DNA of 14,581 nucleotides from CALAED01 sp937891035 (GTDB lineage: Bacteria; Actinomycetota; Actinomycetes; Streptosporangiales; Streptosporangiaceae): positions 1-14,581 of the forward strand of contig DASQSZ010000321.1 of NCBI GenBank assembly GCA_035642125.1, in the 5' to 3' direction. The position numbers and the translations under genes are program-made. Below, in pieces: positions 13,691 through 14,581 of this stretch. The notes beneath the pieces are model-generated. The model made no database searches and had not been told where the DNA came from. It saw only the letters and a program-made list of their open reading frames with translations. The number at the start of each line of letters is the position of its first letter. The first letter of the stretch is position 1.

Positions 13691-14581
13691 ATGCCGTCGC
13701 CGGCCAAGGATCGTGAGATCGCCGCCGAACAACGTCACGTCGACGTGGCCTATGAACGGCTCGAGGAGATGCGCGCGGACGCCCAGCGCATGATCTTGGA
13801 AGGCTACCGGCAGGCGCTGGCCGGCACCAAGGGCTCTCTCGTCGACCGCGACGCGATGGTCTACCAGGCCGCGCTGCGCGCGCGGGCGCTCGACGTGGCC
13901 GACGACGGCCTCGTGTTCGGGCGGCTCGACATGACCGGCGGCGAGGTGCGCTACATCGGCCGCGTCGGGGTCCGCACCCGCGACCACGACTCCCTGGTCA
14001 TCGACTGGCGAGCCCCGGCCGCCGAGGCGTTCTACCGCGCCACGCCGGAGGACCCGCGGGAGGTGATCAGGCGGCGGGTGCTGCACGCCAAGGGCCACCA
14101 GGTGGTCGACCTCGAAGACGATCTGCTCGACCCGTCGGGGGTGGACGGCCTGACGATCGTGGGCGACGGCGCCTTCCTCGCCTCGCTGGCCCGCACCCGC
14201 GACGGCTCGATGCGCGACATCGTCGCCACCATCCAGCGCGAGCAGGACGAAGTGATCCGCGCTCCGGCCGACGTGACGGTGCTGGTACGGGGCGGTCCCG
14301 GCACCGGCAAGACGGCCGTGGCCCTGCACCGCGTTGCCTACCTGCTGTTCCGGCACCAGCGGCGGTTCGGCGGACGGGGCGTGCTGATCGTCGGACCCAA
14401 CCGGCGGTTCACCTCCTACATCGAGCGGGTGCTGCCGTCGCTGGGCGAAGGTGGCGCGACGCTGCGCTCGCTCGGCGACCTCGTCGAGGGCGCCGAGGCG
14501 GTCCGGCACGACCCGCCGGACATCGAGCGGCTCAAGGGCGCGGCGCACATGGTCCGGCTGCTGCGGCGGGCGGTCACCGCC
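13691..14581 (+). CDS. helD: HelD-type RNA polymerase motor ATPase (UvrD-like), N-terminal part
   Basis: 297 codons are visible with no stop; the gene runs off the right edge (the family is usually about 700 or more residues). ATG at 13691 follows GAGGAG by six bases. Residues ~5-65 are the charged coiled-coil arm that inserts into an RNA polymerase channel. Then comes the family block 'MVYQAALRARALDVADDGLVFGR', with 'YIGRVGV', 'VIDWRAPAAEAFYRA' and 'VIRRRVL'. The Walker A motif 'GGPGTGKTAVALHR' has K207. This order is that of actinobacterial (class II) HelD, which uses ATP hydrolysis to free stalled RNA polymerase from nucleic acid. The related HelR displaces rifamycins from polymerase and gives resistance. 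Walker B and the C-terminal helicase-like half are outside the window. It is divergent from the propeller gene and not obviously linked to the glycan genes. Confidence 0.95.
   Translation, partial: MPSPAKDREIAAEQRHVDVAYERLEEMRADAQRMILEGYRQALAGTKGSLVDRDAMVYQAALRARALDVADDGLVFGRLDMTGGEVRYIGRVGVRTRDHDSLVIDWRAPAAEAFYRATPEDPREVIRRRVLHAKGHQVVDLEDDLLDPSGVDGLTIVGDGAFLASLARTRDGSMRDIVATIQREQDEVIRAPADVTVLVRGGPGTGKTAVALHRVAYLLFRHQRRFGGRGVLIVGPNRRFTSYIERVLPSLGEGGATLRSLGDLVEGAEAVRHDPPDIERLKGAAHMVRLLRRAVTA

Noticed and set aside
1..14581. Phage, CRISPR, transposon or tRNA signatures
   Set aside because: No spaced repeat array, transposase motif, terminal inverted repeat or tRNA-like cloverleaf was seen on either strand.

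Overview
This is a high-GC actinobacterial chromosome segment, roughly 70% G+C over most of its length. GTG and TTG starts are common, there is an actinobacterial-type HelD RNA-polymerase motor, and one protein joins a PQQ-like propeller to a DUF3558-like domain. The order and genus cannot be fixed from the sequence. No tRNA, rRNA, CRISPR array, insertion sequence or phage gene is visible. Gaps between genes are all under about 185 bp.

Layout. (1) 1-654 is the 3' end of an ATPase gene of the AAA/DUF234 type. (2) 801-2270 encodes a secreted glycerophosphodiester phosphodiesterase with an extra C-terminal domain. (3) 2286-11791 is a divergent surface-glycan locus. Leftward from about 7319 run wecB (UDP-GlcNAc 2-epimerase), a CgeB/GT2-like protein with a degenerate catalytic motif, and a tandem two-domain GT-B glycosyltransferase. 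Rightward from 7363 run a GT4-type glycosyltransferase, wecC (UDP-ManNAc dehydrogenase) and a second GT4-type enzyme. (4) 11745-13526 (minus) encodes a membrane-anchored PQQ-like propeller protein whose 3' end overlaps the last glycosyltransferase. (5) 13691 to the right edge is the N-terminal part of HelD.

How the genes work together (inference from families). WecB makes UDP-ManNAc from UDP-GlcNAc, and WecC oxidises it to UDP-ManNAcA. The three glycosyltransferase genes, with four GT-B units between them, and the CgeB/GT2-like protein would use these and other donors to build a ManNAc- or ManNAcA-containing cell-surface glycan. No priming transferase, flippase, polymerase or ABC exporter is in the window, so the pathway is either completed elsewhere or only decorates an existing polymer or lipid. 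The neighbouring secreted phosphodiesterase could act on glycerophosphate polymers or lipid head groups outside the cell, but no direct link is shown.

The points most worth a second look are: the CgeB/GT2-like protein with its lost Asp-rich motif; a low-GC patch carrying a TTA codon at the end of the 7363 glycosyltransferase; a Glu-to-His change in the phosphodiesterase active site; a collagen-like Gly-X-Y insert in WecB; and a possible 44-codon leader ORF coupled to the last glycosyltransferase.
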